Notes: generated by a model from the sequence alone, not told the origin. 64,000 nt of DNA from Rhodanobacter sp. FW104-R8 (GCF_001617365.1 NZ_LVJR01000023.1:1-64000), one strand, 5' to 3'; shown: positions 9,756-18,172, numbered from the stretch's first letter. Numbers and translations: made by a program.

Positions 9756-11539
9756 GACACCACCACTTCGCGGAACATGCCCGCTTCCATGTGATACAGC
9801 AGGTGGCAGTGGTAGGCCCACCGACCGGGGTTGTCGGCCGACACCGCATAGGTGATGCGCTGCGCCGGCTGCACGTTGATGGTGTGCTTGCGTACCTGGA
9901 ACTGGCCTTCGGGATTCTCCAGCTCGCTCCACATGCCGTGCAGGTGGATCGGATGGTTCATCATGGTGTCGTTGACCAGCACGATGCGCAGCCGTTCGCC
10001 GCTGTTGAAATGCACCGGCTTGGCGTCGGAAAACTTCACGCCATCGAACGACCAGATGAAGCGATCCATATTGCCGGTCAAGTGCAGCTCGATCTCCCGG
10101 CTGGGTTCGCGCGCGTCGATCGGTCCGCCGATGGTGTGCAGGTCGGCGTAGGTCAGCACGCGTCGACCGTTGTCGCGCAGGCCGATGCCCGGGTCGTCGA
10201 GGTTGGTACGCGGCATGTCCACATGCATGTCCACGCCGGGGCCGTATTCGGTGCGGGCGTGGCGCACCACAGGCGCTGGCGCAGGTGCCATGCCCGGCAT
10301 CGCACCGTGATCCATGCCGGCCATGCCCTGCATGCCCTGCATGCCGCTCATGCCCGACATGCCTTGCATGTTCCCGTGACCGGCATCACCCATCGCCATC
10401 GCACCCATCATGTCCTGCATGGCCAGCCACTGAATGGGATCGGGCTTGGGCACGTCTGCTTCCATGCCGGCGCGCGGCGCCAGCGTGCCGCGAGCGTAGC
10501 CGCTGCGATCGATCGACTGGGCGAACAGCGTGTACGCGCGCTCGTCCTGCGGCTCGACCATCACGTCGTAGGTTTCGGCCACCGAGATGCGAAATTCGTC
10601 GACCGACACCGGCTCGACGTCCTGGCCATCGGCCGAGATCACCGTCATCTTCAGGCCCGGAATGCGCACGTCGAAGATCGTCTGCGCCGATCCGTTGATG
10701 AAGCGCAACCGGATCTTCTCGCCGGGTTTGAAGATGCCGGTCCAGTTGCCCGCCGGCGCCGCACCGTTCATCAGGTAGGTGTAGGTGTAGCCGGAGACGT
10801 CGCCGAAATCGGTCGGGTTCATGCGCATCTCGTTCCACATCTTGCGCATGGCCAAGGCCTGGCCCAGCCCCTTCTCGCGCACATCGCGAAAGAAATCCGG
10901 CACCGTGGGCTGGGCGAAGTTGTAGTAGTCGCTCTGCTTCTTTAGCTTGGCGTAGATGCGCTCGGGATTTTCATCGGTCCAGTCGTTGAGCATCACCACG
11001 TAATCGCGATCGGTCGGATGGCGATCCGGGCTGGCCGGTTCGATCACCAACGGGCCATACAAACCCGTCTGTTCCTGGAAGCCCGAGTGCGAGTGGTACC
11101 AATAGGTACCGCTCTGGCGCACCTTGAACTGGTAGAGAAAGGTTTCGCCGGGAGCGATGCCGTCGAAGCTGATACCCGGCACCCCATCTTCCTGGAACGG
11201 CAGGATGATGCCGTGCCAATGGATCGAGGTCGGCACGCGTAACCGGTTGGTCACTCGAAGGTTCACCGTAGTGCCTTCCTTCCAGCGCAGAATTGGACCC
11301 GGGATGCCGCCATTGACGGTGGTCGCCAGACGCGTGGCGCCGGTGTAGTTGACCGGTGTTTCGGCAATATCGAGTGCGAAATCGGTGCCGCTCAGCACGG
11401 TGGGCTGGCCGGGGCTGGTCAGCGCCCAGGCATTCGAAGGACGCAGCAGGCCCAGGCCGGCTACGGCACCGCCGATGGCCACGCCTTGCACGAAACGACG
11501 CCGCGACAGATCCGCCGGGGGCGGGGAAAACAAGTTCAT
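9752..11539 (-). CDS. copA: CopA periplasmic multicopper oxidase
   Basis: Exported multicopper oxidase that oxidises or binds periplasmic Cu(I). The 595-aa precursor carries a Tat signal (LSRRRFVQGVAIGG, residues 11-24). Copper ligand motifs are in order: HWHG (107-110), YWYHSHSG (about 147-153), HPIHLHGMW and the final WAYHCHLLYHMEAGM type-1/trinuclear motif. A Met-rich insert (MQGMSGMSGMQGMQGM) lies before the third domain. The ATG at 11539 has GGAGAG a few bases upstream; an earlier in-frame ATG at 11587 would add residues before the Tat signal. It is coupled to copB by ATGA. The copper-resistance CopA class is clear. Confidence 0.95.
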   Translation of the reverse strand: MNLFSPPPADLSRRRFVQGVAIGGAVAGLGLLRPSNAWALTSPGQPTVLSGTDFALDIAETPVNYTGATRLATTVNGGIPGPILRWKEGTTVNLRVTNRLRVPTSIHWHGIILPFQEDGVPGISFDGIAPGETFLYQFKVRQSGTYWYHSHSGFQEQTGLYGPLVIEPASPDRHPTDRDYVVMLNDWTDENPERIYAKLKKQSDYYNFAQPTVPDFFRDVREKGLGQALAMRKMWNEMRMNPTDFGDVSGYTYTYLMNGAAPAGNWTGIFKPGEKIRLRFINGSAQTIFDVRIPGLKMTVISADGQDVEPVSVDEFRISVAETYDVMVEPQDERAYTLFAQSIDRSGYARGTLAPRAGMEADVPKPDPIQWLAMQDMMGAMAMGDAGHGNMQGMSGMSGMQGMQGMAGMDHGAMPGMAPAPAPVVRHARTEYGPGVDMHVDMPRTNLDDPGIGLRDNGRRVLTYADLHTIGGPIDAREPSREIELHLTGNMDRFIWSFDGVKFSDAKPVHFNSGERLRIVLVNDTMMNHPIHLHGMWSELENPEGQFQVRKHTINVQPAQRITYAVSADNPGRWAYHCHLLYHMEAGMFREVVVS

Positions 11540-11653
11540 GGGATCTCTCCAAGGCAGGTGATATCGAACATTACCGATACCGATCACAGCCGATTGCTTG
11601 CGATCGCCGACACGCGACGATCGAACGCAAAGCTCATTAGCAACGAGGGAGAG

Positions 11654-12058
11654 TCAGACCGCCGGTGGTCGCAACGGAGGGGCGGTATTCAACGAAGGCG
11701 CGCTGCTGGGCAGCGGCAAGGCGTAGCGGGCGGTGATCGCAGTCGAGATCAGGGCAACTGCTGGTCCGGGTGGCAACGTGGTACTGCACATCGCGGCACA
11801 ATTGCAGGTGTGTCCCGTCATGCCACCGCAGCAACCGGCCTGATCGTCGCAACAGGATCGGGATGCCTTGACGGCCACATGGTGGTGACAGTGTTCACTG
11901 ACCGCCGCGACCGTTGCGTGCATGGGATGGGAGTGAGGACCTCCCGTCATGCCCATCGGTGCAGCGGCCAATGAGTTGATGACCAGCATCAGCCACGCCA
12001 ACACGCCCATCGCCCGAAGGCGACGTGAACGAGCAAGCAGACGTAGCGAGAAGGTCAT
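11654..12058 (-). CDS. copL: CopL-like Cys/His-rich metal-binding regulatory protein
   Basis: Small 134-aa protein directly upstream of copA, matching the copL-copA-copB order known from Xanthomonas. The N-terminal half is a hydrophobic signal/anchor (MGVLAWLMLVINSLAAAPMG). It is followed by a dense metal-ligand region (PHSHPMHA, EHCHHH, SCCDDQAGCCGG, HTCNCAAMC) and a Pro-rich end (PPLRPPAV) typical of CopL. In Xanthomonas CopL is needed for copper-induced expression of copAB; whether it acts as a protein or through its leader has been debated. The family call rests on composition, position and the C-terminal motif. Confidence 0.82.
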   Translation of the reverse strand: MTFSLRLLARSRRLRAMGVLAWLMLVINSLAAAPMGMTGGPHSHPMHATVAAVSEHCHHHVAVKASRSCCDDQAGCCGGMTGHTCNCAAMCSTTLPPGPAVALISTAITARYALPLPSSAPSLNTAPPLRPPAV

Positions 12059-12116
12059 AGGGGGAGCTTACCCGTGTGACCTGACACCCTCAACTCTGGA
12101 GGTGGGTTCAGGGGAT

Positions 12117-12446
12117 TCACGGCTTGCTGAAACCCATATGCAAGGTGATTTTGTCGCCGGCCTTCAGGCTGGCCATGGCGGACGGTGGGAAATGCACCTT
12201 CAAGGCCATGCCCTCAGTCGTCACATCAACCACGCCGGTCTTCGTATCGGCCGCCGTCACCGTCGCCGGCATCATGTGCATGCCCATCATGTTGTCGTGC
12301 ATGCCCTTCATGTCCGAGTGCATCGCACCCATCTTGTCCATGCCGCTTGTGGGCGTGCTGTCTTGGGCCACGGCGACGCCACTGAGGGCCAATGCGAGCG
12401 CCAGAGAGCCAAGCGTCGAAAGTAGTGATTTGCGTGAAGTAGTCAT
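12117..12446 (-). CDS. secreted CusF-like copper-binding protein
   Basis: A 109-aa periplasmic protein. The signal peptide is LLSTLGSLALALALSGVAVAQ. A Met/His-rich stretch follows (MDKMGAMHSDMKGMHDNMMG) and a small domain resembling CusF (TKTGVVDVTTEGMALKVHFP...LKAGDKITLHMGFSKP). CusF-type proteins deliver Cu(I)/Ag(I) to the CusCBA pump, which fits the operon downstream. I start at the ATG at 12446, directly before the signal peptide. Its sequence match to CusF is by pattern only, so 'periplasmic copper-binding protein' is the safe statement. Confidence 0.75.
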   Translation of the reverse strand: MTTSRKSLLSTLGSLALALALSGVAVAQDSTPTSGMDKMGAMHSDMKGMHDNMMGMHMMPATVTAADTKTGVVDVTTEGMALKVHFPPSAMASLKAGDKITLHMGFSKP

Positions 12447-12558
12447 ATGGCTGTCCCAACGATGAGTTGCCAAACGCAACAGTGTCGAGCGTGTGCCCAT
12501 TTGTGTGTACGCAAGTTGAAATTCCGGCCGATTGTCCACTTTGCTACGGGCAATGTGG

Positions 12559-12867
12559 TTACACCTTTAAATAATCCTCACAGGCCACAATGAGTTCGCG
12601 TACCTCGGGTTCGCCGGCATCGGTACGCGCCAGAAGTATCGCGCGAAGCTGCGAAATCTGGTCGTTGTTCGGGATCAACTCCGACGGGCTTTCCCACATC
12701 CAGTCGACCACGATCGGGAGGAGTTTGGCGGCAGAAAGGGTAGCTACTTCCTGCCGAGTCGGGACATACATGCCCGCCCGAAAAACCGGGCTATTCACGC
12801 CGTGGCTTTTCCGGGCGGCCTTGAACGCACTGTCTGGCATGCCAAAGCGGTCGTCGGGGTCAGTCAT
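12559..12867 (-). CDS. orf102: conserved small protein coupled to the tnpS recombinase (function unknown)
   Basis: A 102-aa protein starting MTDPDDRFGMPDSAFKAA. I do not recognise a domain. Its ATG overlaps the recombinase stop as ATGA (12864-12867). A second copy, about 80% identical by eye, sits in the same coupled position behind the second recombinase (31067-31375). The double occurrence with the same overlap shows this is a real, selected gene of the resolution module rather than cargo. Motifs visible are FRAGMYVPTR and WMWESPSELIP. A role as accessory factor for the recombinase is possible but unproven. Confidence 0.85.
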   Translation of the reverse strand: MTDPDDRFGMPDSAFKAARKSHGVNSPVFRAGMYVPTRQEVATLSAAKLLPIVVDWMWESPSELIPNNDQISQLRAILLARTDAGEPEVRELIVACEDYLKV

Positions 12868-14027
12868 GGCACGTCTCCGTGGGACACCGATGGCTCGATG
12901 CGTGGCTTCGTGGTGCTGGCATGTCGCGCATCCTCTTCCGCATGAATATAGATCGAGGTCGTACCAATGGAGCTGTGACGCAGATTCTGCTGGATGTGGT
13001 GGATCGGGGTGCCGTCCTCGGCCTGGTGCGTGGCGGCCGTATGCCGCAGCCAATGGGTCGAGGCCCGCCGCACCCGCGCGGCTTGGGCACCATCGTGCTT
13101 TTGCAGCTCGTCGGCCACGCGCCGGAAGGTGTCCTTGACGATCTGGTAGACCGCCGTGGGTGTCAGCGGGGAAGACCGTCCGGCGATGCCCAGAATGGCC
13201 GGGGCTGTGCCGTCGCCCGAAGGCAACGCCGGCAGTCCATGGAAGCGCCGATAGCGTGCAAAGTCTTCCATGAGACCGTCGCTTAGGGGAATCGTGCCCT
13301 CGACGCCGCCTTTCCCCACGGTATGCAGCCACCACCGGCCACGAATAGGCTGAAAATCGCCCTCGCTGGCGGCCGCGGCTTCGGCGGCCCGCAAGGCGGT
13401 TTCATAGAGAAAGCGAAGGATCCAGCGAACGCGTTCGTAGCGCTGCCGTTCCCGCGCAGTTGTCTGTGGCCAGCCGTCGACGACGCGTAGCACCTGGTCC
13501 CAGAGGGCACGGTCCAGGTAGCGTTCGATCGTGCGGCGGGGGCCGCGGCGTGCCCGTCGGCGCTGCAGCACAAACGGACTGCCCGCGAGATAGCCAGCGC
13601 GCACGAGGTAATTGAACAGCCCCGCCAGGATGCCCAAGGCCTGCCGGCGACTGCGCTCGGCCAGCGGCCCGATGAACAGTCGCCGATGCTCACCGCGACG
13701 GGCGAGACCGGCGTCGCACCAGGTCGCCGGTGGCTGGGCAAGAAACGCCTCATAGGCGATGACATCCTCGCGGGTGAGACTGGACACCGGCTTGCCACGC
13801 ACTTGGGTGGCCCAAAGCAGCAATCGCTCGGCCTCCTTGCGGTAGCTGCGGAAGGTATGCGGCGAGTCGTGATATTCCGCCAGCCACAGGCCGATCGCGG
13901 CCACGTCGTCGTTGGCGGCGATCTGCCGCGCCACACTGGCCGGTGCGCGGTTGGTGCCGACACCTCCCGACAGGGCGGGCGGCAAGGCTTGGGGCAACGC
14001 CAAAAGGGTCACTGCAGGCTCAGTCAT
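12864..14027 (-). CDS. tnpS: tyrosine recombinase (TnpS-type cointegrate resolvase), copy 1
   Basis: Site-specific tyrosine recombinase of 387 aa. It has an N-terminal SAM-like DNA-binding domain (IAANDDVAAIGLWLAEYHDS..., residues 35-130) and a C-terminal catalytic domain. Catalytic residues are visible: Arg in FLYETALRAAEA, Lys in GKGG, HWLRHTAATH (HxxR), the late His in LRHSSIGTTS and the nucleophile Tyr in SIYIHAEED. It is divergent from a KfrA-like coiled-coil gene across a 168-bp region with inverted repeats, the arrangement of tnpS/tnpT in Tn4651-type transposons, where the pair resolves cointegrates. It might instead be annotated as a plain phage-type integrase, but the partner gene argues for TnpS. 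Confidence 0.88.
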   Translation of the reverse strand: MTEPAVTLLALPQALPPALSGGVGTNRAPASVARQIAANDDVAAIGLWLAEYHDSPHTFRSYRKEAERLLLWATQVRGKPVSSLTREDVIAYEAFLAQPPATWCDAGLARRGEHRRLFIGPLAERSRRQALGILAGLFNYLVRAGYLAGSPFVLQRRRARRGPRRTIERYLDRALWDQVLRVVDGWPQTTARERQRYERVRWILRFLYETALRAAEAAAASEGDFQPIRGRWWLHTVGKGGVEGTIPLSDGLMEDFARYRRFHGLPALPSGDGTAPAILGIAGRSSPLTPTAVYQIVKDTFRRVADELQKHDGAQAARVRRASTHWLRHTAATHQAEDGTPIHHIQQNLRHSSIGTTSIYIHAEEDARHASTTKPRIEPSVSHGDVP

Positions 14028-14195
14028 GCTTTCCGATGTCCGACGCCACGGAAAACACAGCGTACTGCCAAAAGACTTTCGATTATAGGAGTTATCGTAA
14101 ATTTCTTGATTTAATCATTACGTATATAACGTAATACTATGATATACATTCTCTTATCCTTCGAAATTGACCCTCCGAGCGACTGGGAATTTGCC
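14028..14195. other. resolution site (rst/res) between tnpS and tnpT, copy 1
   Basis: An AT-rich 168-bp intergenic region in otherwise GC-rich DNA. It contains an inverted repeat ATTACGT-5 nt-ACGTAAT (14117-14135) and flanking AT-rich segments (14081-14115, 14136-14152). About 65 bp recur nearly unchanged, in opposite orientation, in the second tnpT/tnpS intergenic region (29786-29865). Conservation of a noncoding stretch between two diverged gene copies marks it as the recombinase core and operator region; both divergent promoters must lie here too. Confidence 0.75.
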
Positions 14196-15203
14196 ATGAG
14201 CCGTGTCAGCGATACCCGTCAGCGTACCCGTGAAGCCGCCGCCCAACTCGTTGCCGGTGCGAAGCGGCCGCACGAAATCACCGTCGACCAGATCTACGCC
14301 GTCATCCAGCAAGGCAGCCGTACGACGATCAATGACGAGCTGAAGCAGTGGAAGGACGAACGTACGAAGGCCGATGCGCTCGGTGCTGATCTCCCGGCTG
14401 CTGTGGCCGACGCCATGCGTGCCCTGTGGGTGGTGGCCGTCGAACAGGGCGAGGTGGTGTTCGCCGAACAGCGGAGCACTTTGGAAGCTGCCGTGGCAGA
14501 TGCGGAGCAGCAGCACGCTACGGTTACGCAGGCGCGCGACGACGCATTGGCGACCTCAACGACACTGACCGAACAGTGCGAAACACTTCGACAGCAGATC
14601 ACCACGCTGCAAACGCGAGTGGAGTTCGAGGCCACCGCGAAGAATCAAGCGCTTCAGGATGGCCAGGCACTGCAGCAGAAACTCATCGCACTCCAGACCG
14701 ACACCGCCGAACAGATCGAACGCATCCGTCAAGCGCAAACTGACCAGGCCGAAGAATTCCAAGCCGTGATTGCGAGCCGGGATGCGGCTTTTCAGGTCGA
14801 ACGTGATACAGCGAACGAGCGGCTGGAGGCCGCCCAAGCCCGCATGCTGCAGGAGATCGATACAGCTCGCGAAGGCCAGCGGCGCGCAGAACAGCAGATG
14901 GTCAAAACGCGAGAACGACTGGAGCGACAACAAGCCAGTTTGGCGGAGCTGCGCACCGAAGCAGGACATCACCGTCGTGAACTGGCCGAGCGTGATACCC
15001 GCTTGGGGGCATTGGCCGCGGCTGTCGCGGATCGCGATCGCATGGCCATCGAACTGGCCGCAGCTCGCGGGCAATTGGAAGGTTTGGGAACGGCGATGCA
15101 GTCGCTCGAAACTCGGGCTATCACCGCCGAGTCGCGTATCAGTACGCTGCTGGACGAACGGAAGTCGCCAGCAACGCCTCGGAAGAAACAGGGCAAGAAG
15201 TGA
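14196..15203 (+). CDS. tnpT: KfrA-like coiled-coil DNA-binding protein (TnpT), copy 1
   Basis: A 335-aa protein. It has an N-terminal KfrA-type winged DNA-binding domain (VSDTRQRTREAAAQLVAG...ITVDQIYAVIQQGSRTTINDELKQWK, residues 3-55), then an almost continuous Gln/Glu/Arg/Ala-rich coiled coil to residue about 315 and a Lys-rich tail. In Tn4651-type transposons TnpT binds the resolution region and helps the TnpS recombinase. I start at the ATG at 14196 because the second copy starts with the same MSRVSDTRQRT; an upstream in-frame ATG at 14139 lies in the conserved res region. This copy is full length, the other is truncated. Confidence 0.85.
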   Translation: MSRVSDTRQRTREAAAQLVAGAKRPHEITVDQIYAVIQQGSRTTINDELKQWKDERTKADALGADLPAAVADAMRALWVVAVEQGEVVFAEQRSTLEAAVADAEQQHATVTQARDDALATSTTLTEQCETLRQQITTLQTRVEFEATAKNQALQDGQALQQKLIALQTDTAEQIERIRQAQTDQAEEFQAVIASRDAAFQVERDTANERLEAAQARMLQEIDTAREGQRRAEQQMVKTRERLERQQASLAELRTEAGHHRRELAERDTRLGALAAAVADRDRMAIELAAARGQLEGLGTAMQSLETRAITAESRISTLLDERKSPATPRKKQGKK

Positions 15204-15209
15204 GACGCG

Positions 15210-15229
15210 TAAGCCTTGTTTGAGGCTTA
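15210..15229 (+). terminator. hairpin after tnpT overlapping the transposon terminal repeat
   Basis: Perfect 7-bp stem TAAGCCT / AGGCTTA with a 6-nt loop, 7 nt after the tnpT stop and overlapping the inner end of the terminal repeat. It may serve as a terminator or protect the end from read-through; no strong T-run follows. Confidence 0.5.
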
Positions 15230-15263
15230 TGACCCAATTTTACCCTTATCCGGGCACGACCCC
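15226..15263 (-). repeat. 38-bp Tn3-family terminal inverted repeat (right end of copper transposon)
   Basis: Read on the minus strand it begins GGGGTCGTGCCCGGATAAG and ends with ATAAG after 38 bp, the GGGG...TAAG layout and length standard for Tn3-family ends. The outer end is at 15263. The sequence beyond is the patatin gene, whose reading frame runs into the repeat and stops at the TAA inside GGATAAGG. The mate lies outside the window. Confidence 0.75.
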
Positions 15264-16286
15264 ATCCATGGCCATCGGAAAATCCAGACGCGGGTTGATG
15301 CGGTGGTAGGCGGTACCCAGCAGGCCCGCCGCCAACAGATTGGTGTACTGCGACTGGCTTTCGTCGATGACGTTGTGGAAGTGCGCACCCCAGGCCAGCA
15401 AACCGCCGTTACGCAAGCGTTCTGGGGTATAGGGCATGGCACATTGCTCACCGGTGCCTATCGACAATACGGCCAGTTGTGCCAGGCACGTGGCACCAAG
15501 GTCGTGAGGCGGCGCGATACCGCGCCGACTCGGGCGGCTGAACTGGAACGCCTCCACCACACCGAGTAGCGCGGGGTTGTTGGCGTAGAGCCCACCATCG
15601 ACGAGATCGCTCAGGCGTTCCGTCGCGTGGGCGGCGAAGAAGGTTGGCGCCGCCGAGGTGGCTAATGCCAGATCGGCGAGACGATCTTCGCCACGCCATG
15701 GGCCTGGCTTCGCGTAATCGCTGCGGAAGAGATGGGGTCGTGCATTGGTCAGCGAGGCCGCGGTGACGCAGACATCCGTCTGCACCGCGCCTAAGGTGAG
15801 GTCGCCGAAGAACGCATGCATCGCCTCGCGTAAGGCGTCGCTGCGGTAACGGGGGCGGAAATTTCTCATCCACCCGAAGCGCCGCATCGTTGAACCGAAG
15901 ATGCGCGGCACGTGTCTTTCATACAGGGCGGATATCTCGCTCACCGGTCGGCCCAGTGCCAGCGCCAGTGCGATGATCCCGCCCGTCGACGTACCACAGA
16001 TGAGGTCGAAACGCGCCCCCAGCGGCAGCGCGTTATCAGTCAGCGTATTCAAATACGCTTCGACGCATTCGAGAATCTTGAGTGTCAAATAACCGCGGGC
16101 GCCGTCCCCATCCAGGGTGAGCACCGAAAACAACCGGGCGGTACCGGCACGAGGCGATGGGGGTTGCGCTAAATGCATGGCAGAGGGTGTGCTGGCTTGG
16201 ACTCTTCGATGCATGAGAGGAAACGCGAAGGCTGCCCTTGTCTTGACGAGTTCGTTATGCGCCTCGCGTGGGTTGAGGTGCTGCAC
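15246..16286 (-). pseudogene. patatin-like phospholipase, 3' end replaced by transposon terminal repeat
   Basis: Predicted lipid acyl hydrolase. Family motifs are present: an oxyanion loop LDGDGARGY (the usual GGGxRG has Asp for the second Gly), nucleophile motif GTSTGG and catalytic Asp motif VDGGLYANNP. About 341 native residues remain. The last codons (after PMAMD) come from the 38-bp transposon end, which supplies the stop. The native C-terminus and anything downstream is therefore lost or moved. The patatin core including the Ser/Asp dyad is intact, so residual activity is possible. It sits 54 bp after the disulfide reductase gene in the same direction. Resemblance to CBASS CapV effectors is only at the family level; no CD-NTase gene is adjacent. 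Confidence 0.8.
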
Positions 16287-16340
16287 TAGGTCACGTCAGG
16301 AAAGCTACACGCCGTGCGGACTTTTTGCTTGGCGCGCCTG

Positions 16341-17696
16341 CTACACCATCGAACTGATGTCCGAGGCATAGCTGGGATAGGCAAAGATGATGCCCTTGAG
16401 CTTGTTCGCCGTCAGTCCAGCGCCCATGGCCATGGCGAGCAGATTGATCTGTTCCTCGGCGCCGGGGCCGATCAGATGCGCGCCCAGGATGTTCCCGCTG
16501 CCTTTCTCGACCAACACCTTGTAGGCGCTGTGTCGCGCGCCCACGCGCAGGGAGGAATACCACTGCGCGGTTATCTCGAAATGCGCGTCAAAGTCCAGCC
16601 CCTGCTCGCGTGCCGCGTCTTCGGACAGCCCGACGGACGCCACGGGCGGAAGCGTGAAGACGACGCTGGGGATCGGCGGGTAGTGGATCGCGCGCTCGTC
16701 TTTTCCGGCGAGCAGGTTCTTGCCCGCGATCCGGCCCTCGTTGGCCGAGACCGGGGTGAGATTGGGGCCGCTGTCCGCGCAGTCGCCGGCCGCGAAGATC
16801 GCCGGGTTGGTCGTGCGCATGAAGGGACTGACTTGGATGCCCTTACGGCCGTAGGCCACGCCCGCGGCGTCCAGGTTGAGATGCTCGATGTTGGGCACGC
16901 GCCCGGTGGCATGCACCACCCTGTCGCAGGCAATGGTCTGGGTGCCTTGCGGCGTTTCATAGGTCACGATGAACCCGGCGCCGTCCTGCTCGATCGTCAA
17001 CACCCTGGCCTCGGTCCGCAGGTCGATGCCCAGATCGGCGGTCGCTTCGGAAAGCATGCCGACCATGTCGGGGTCGAAATTGCCCAACGGGCGCTTCATC
17101 ATTTCTAGTACCGTGACGTCCCTTGAGCCGGCGCGTTTGCAGATGTGGGCAAATTCCATCGCGATGAATCCGCCGCCGACGAAGACGACCCTGTCCGGCC
17201 GCTCCGGCAATTCGAGGAAGTCGGTGCTGGTGATCAGCAGGTTTTCGCCCGGGATATTCAAGGTCATCGGCCGGGCGCCGGTGGCAAGGTGAAAATGCCG
17301 AGCGGTCAGGAGTTCGCCATTCACTTCAATCGTGTTTGGTCCGGTGAAGCGGGCCTGGCCATGCAGGGGAACGACACCGGCCCGCTGCATCCCGGCTTCG
17401 ATCCGACCTGACATGAGGTCGGTAAAGCTGCGCTTGAAAGCGATCATGTCGGGCCAATCGACAGCGGTTTGCGCCCGAAGCCCCTTGCCTTTCAAGTTGC
17501 GCGCCCAGTCGACGCCCTCGGTCACGGCGATCAGCATTTTTTTGGGGTCACACCCGCGTAAGGCGCACGTACCGCCATAAGGCAAGCTATCGACCACGGC
17601 GACCTTCCAGCCTGCCGCCGCAGCCATGCGGGCGACGCCCGTACCGCCGGTACCGGCCCCGATCACGATCAGGTCGAAACTCTCATTTGGGTTCAT
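16341..17696 (-). CDS. FAD-dependent pyridine nucleotide-disulfide oxidoreductase (glutathione/mercuric reductase-like)
   Basis: A 451-aa flavoenzyme with an N-terminal FAD-binding GxGxxG (IVIGAGTGGTG, 10-20), redox-active CX4C pair in GGTCALRGCDPKK (Cys44, Cys49), an NAD(P)-binding region (VVFVGGGFIAMEFAH), AAGDCA near 315 and a C-terminal dimerisation domain. Two features separate it from MerA: no HMA domain and no terminal vicinal Cys pair (it ends SDISSMV). The usual HPxxxE base motif is AYPSYASD, so the catalytic His appears missing. It starts at the ATG at 17696 with AAGGAG 6 nt upstream, 11 bp after the truncated haemoglobin gene, at the end of the mer operon. Substrate unknown. Confidence 0.85.
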   Translation of the reverse strand: MNPNESFDLIVIGAGTGGTGVARMAAAAGWKVAVVDSLPYGGTCALRGCDPKKMLIAVTEGVDWARNLKGKGLRAQTAVDWPDMIAFKRSFTDLMSGRIEAGMQRAGVVPLHGQARFTGPNTIEVNGELLTARHFHLATGARPMTLNIPGENLLITSTDFLELPERPDRVVFVGGGFIAMEFAHICKRAGSRDVTVLEMMKRPLGNFDPDMVGMLSEATADLGIDLRTEARVLTIEQDGAGFIVTYETPQGTQTIACDRVVHATGRVPNIEHLNLDAAGVAYGRKGIQVSPFMRTTNPAIFAAGDCADSGPNLTPVSANEGRIAGKNLLAGKDERAIHYPPIPSVVFTLPPVASVGLSEDAAREQGLDFDAHFEITAQWYSSLRVGARHSAYKVLVEKGSGNILGAHLIGPGAEEQINLLAMAMGAGLTANKLKGIIFAYPSYASDISSMV

Positions 17697-17707
17697 GCCA
17701 TGCTCCT

Positions 17708-18085
17708 TTACTTCCGACGGACGTCGAGCAGCGCTTCGAGGTTGACAGCGATCGTGGACGCAAGGCGCTTGGCCTGGATGGCGGCGTGCCCGCGGAATTG
17801 CTCGTCCACGGTTGCCACAAATAACGCCAACCACCGCTGAAAGTGGTGGTGGTGCAAGGAATGTCGCGTGTGCAGCGCCATGTGCTGGGCAATCATGTTG
17901 CGTCGATAGCCCTCATGGTCACCGAGCAGCATCTTGCGCCAATACGCGCGAATCTTTGGTATATGTTGCTGCAGGTCAACGTCTTTGAAGATCGGTCCAA
18001 GCGCGGCATCAACCCTCACCTTGGCGTAAAAGGCGTCCACGAAGTCGGCAATGGCCTCCGGTGAGTTCAGTTCACGCGAATCCAT
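17708..18085 (-). CDS. group III truncated haemoglobin
   Basis: A 125-aa haem protein of the truncated 2-over-2 globin family. Visible landmarks are FYAKVRVDAALGPIF (helix B/C region), WRKMLLGDHEGYRRN, the proximal-His segment ALHTRHSLHHHHFQRWLALF and the C-terminal helix IAVNLEALLDV. Group III members are linked to NO or peroxide chemistry and to reductase partners. It is immediately followed (11 bp) by a flavin disulfide reductase and lies 87 bp after merE, so it appears co-transcribed with the mer operon. I start at the ATG at 18085; an earlier in-frame ATG at 18151 would add 22 residues without family similarity. Confidence 0.83.
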   Translation of the reverse strand: MDSRELNSPEAIADFVDAFYAKVRVDAALGPIFKDVDLQQHIPKIRAYWRKMLLGDHEGYRRNMIAQHMALHTRHSLHHHHFQRWLALFVATVDEQFRGHAAIQAKRLASTIAVNLEALLDVRRK

Positions 18086-18172
18086 GGCGATCGTTTTCAC
18101 CTGGCGCTCAAGGGCATGCGGATGCGTCCGATCGGCCCTCGACGAATTCAAGCCGGCCGTGCATCAAACCGC

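Larger units (their letters stand above)
1..15263. mobile_element. Tn4651/TnXax1-like Tn3-family transposon end with copper-resistance cargo (left end outside window)
   Basis: The right terminus is visible: a 38-bp terminal repeat, the tnpT/res/tnpS resolution module and orf102, then leftward cargo genes for copper resistance. No tnpA is seen to the left within the window, so the transposase and left repeat would lie beyond position 1. The architecture (divergent tyrosine recombinase and coiled-coil helper at one end, cargo, transposase at the other) is that of Tn4651-type elements and of TnXax1-like elements of Xanthomonas. That the copper genes are inside the element is an inference from the lack of any other boundary. 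Confidence 0.55.

Noticed and set aside
12065-12093. Promoter TTGAGG-17 bp-TAAGCT before copL
   Set aside because: The -10 would lie only about 7 nt from the copL ATG, leaving no room for a ribosome site; no copper-box-like dyad was evident.
15246-16286. Patatin gene as a CapV effector of a CBASS defence system
   Set aside because: No CD-NTase, Cap2 or Cap3 gene is adjacent; upstream is a disulfide reductase and downstream is the transposon. The former downstream neighbour is lost, so the idea cannot be supported.
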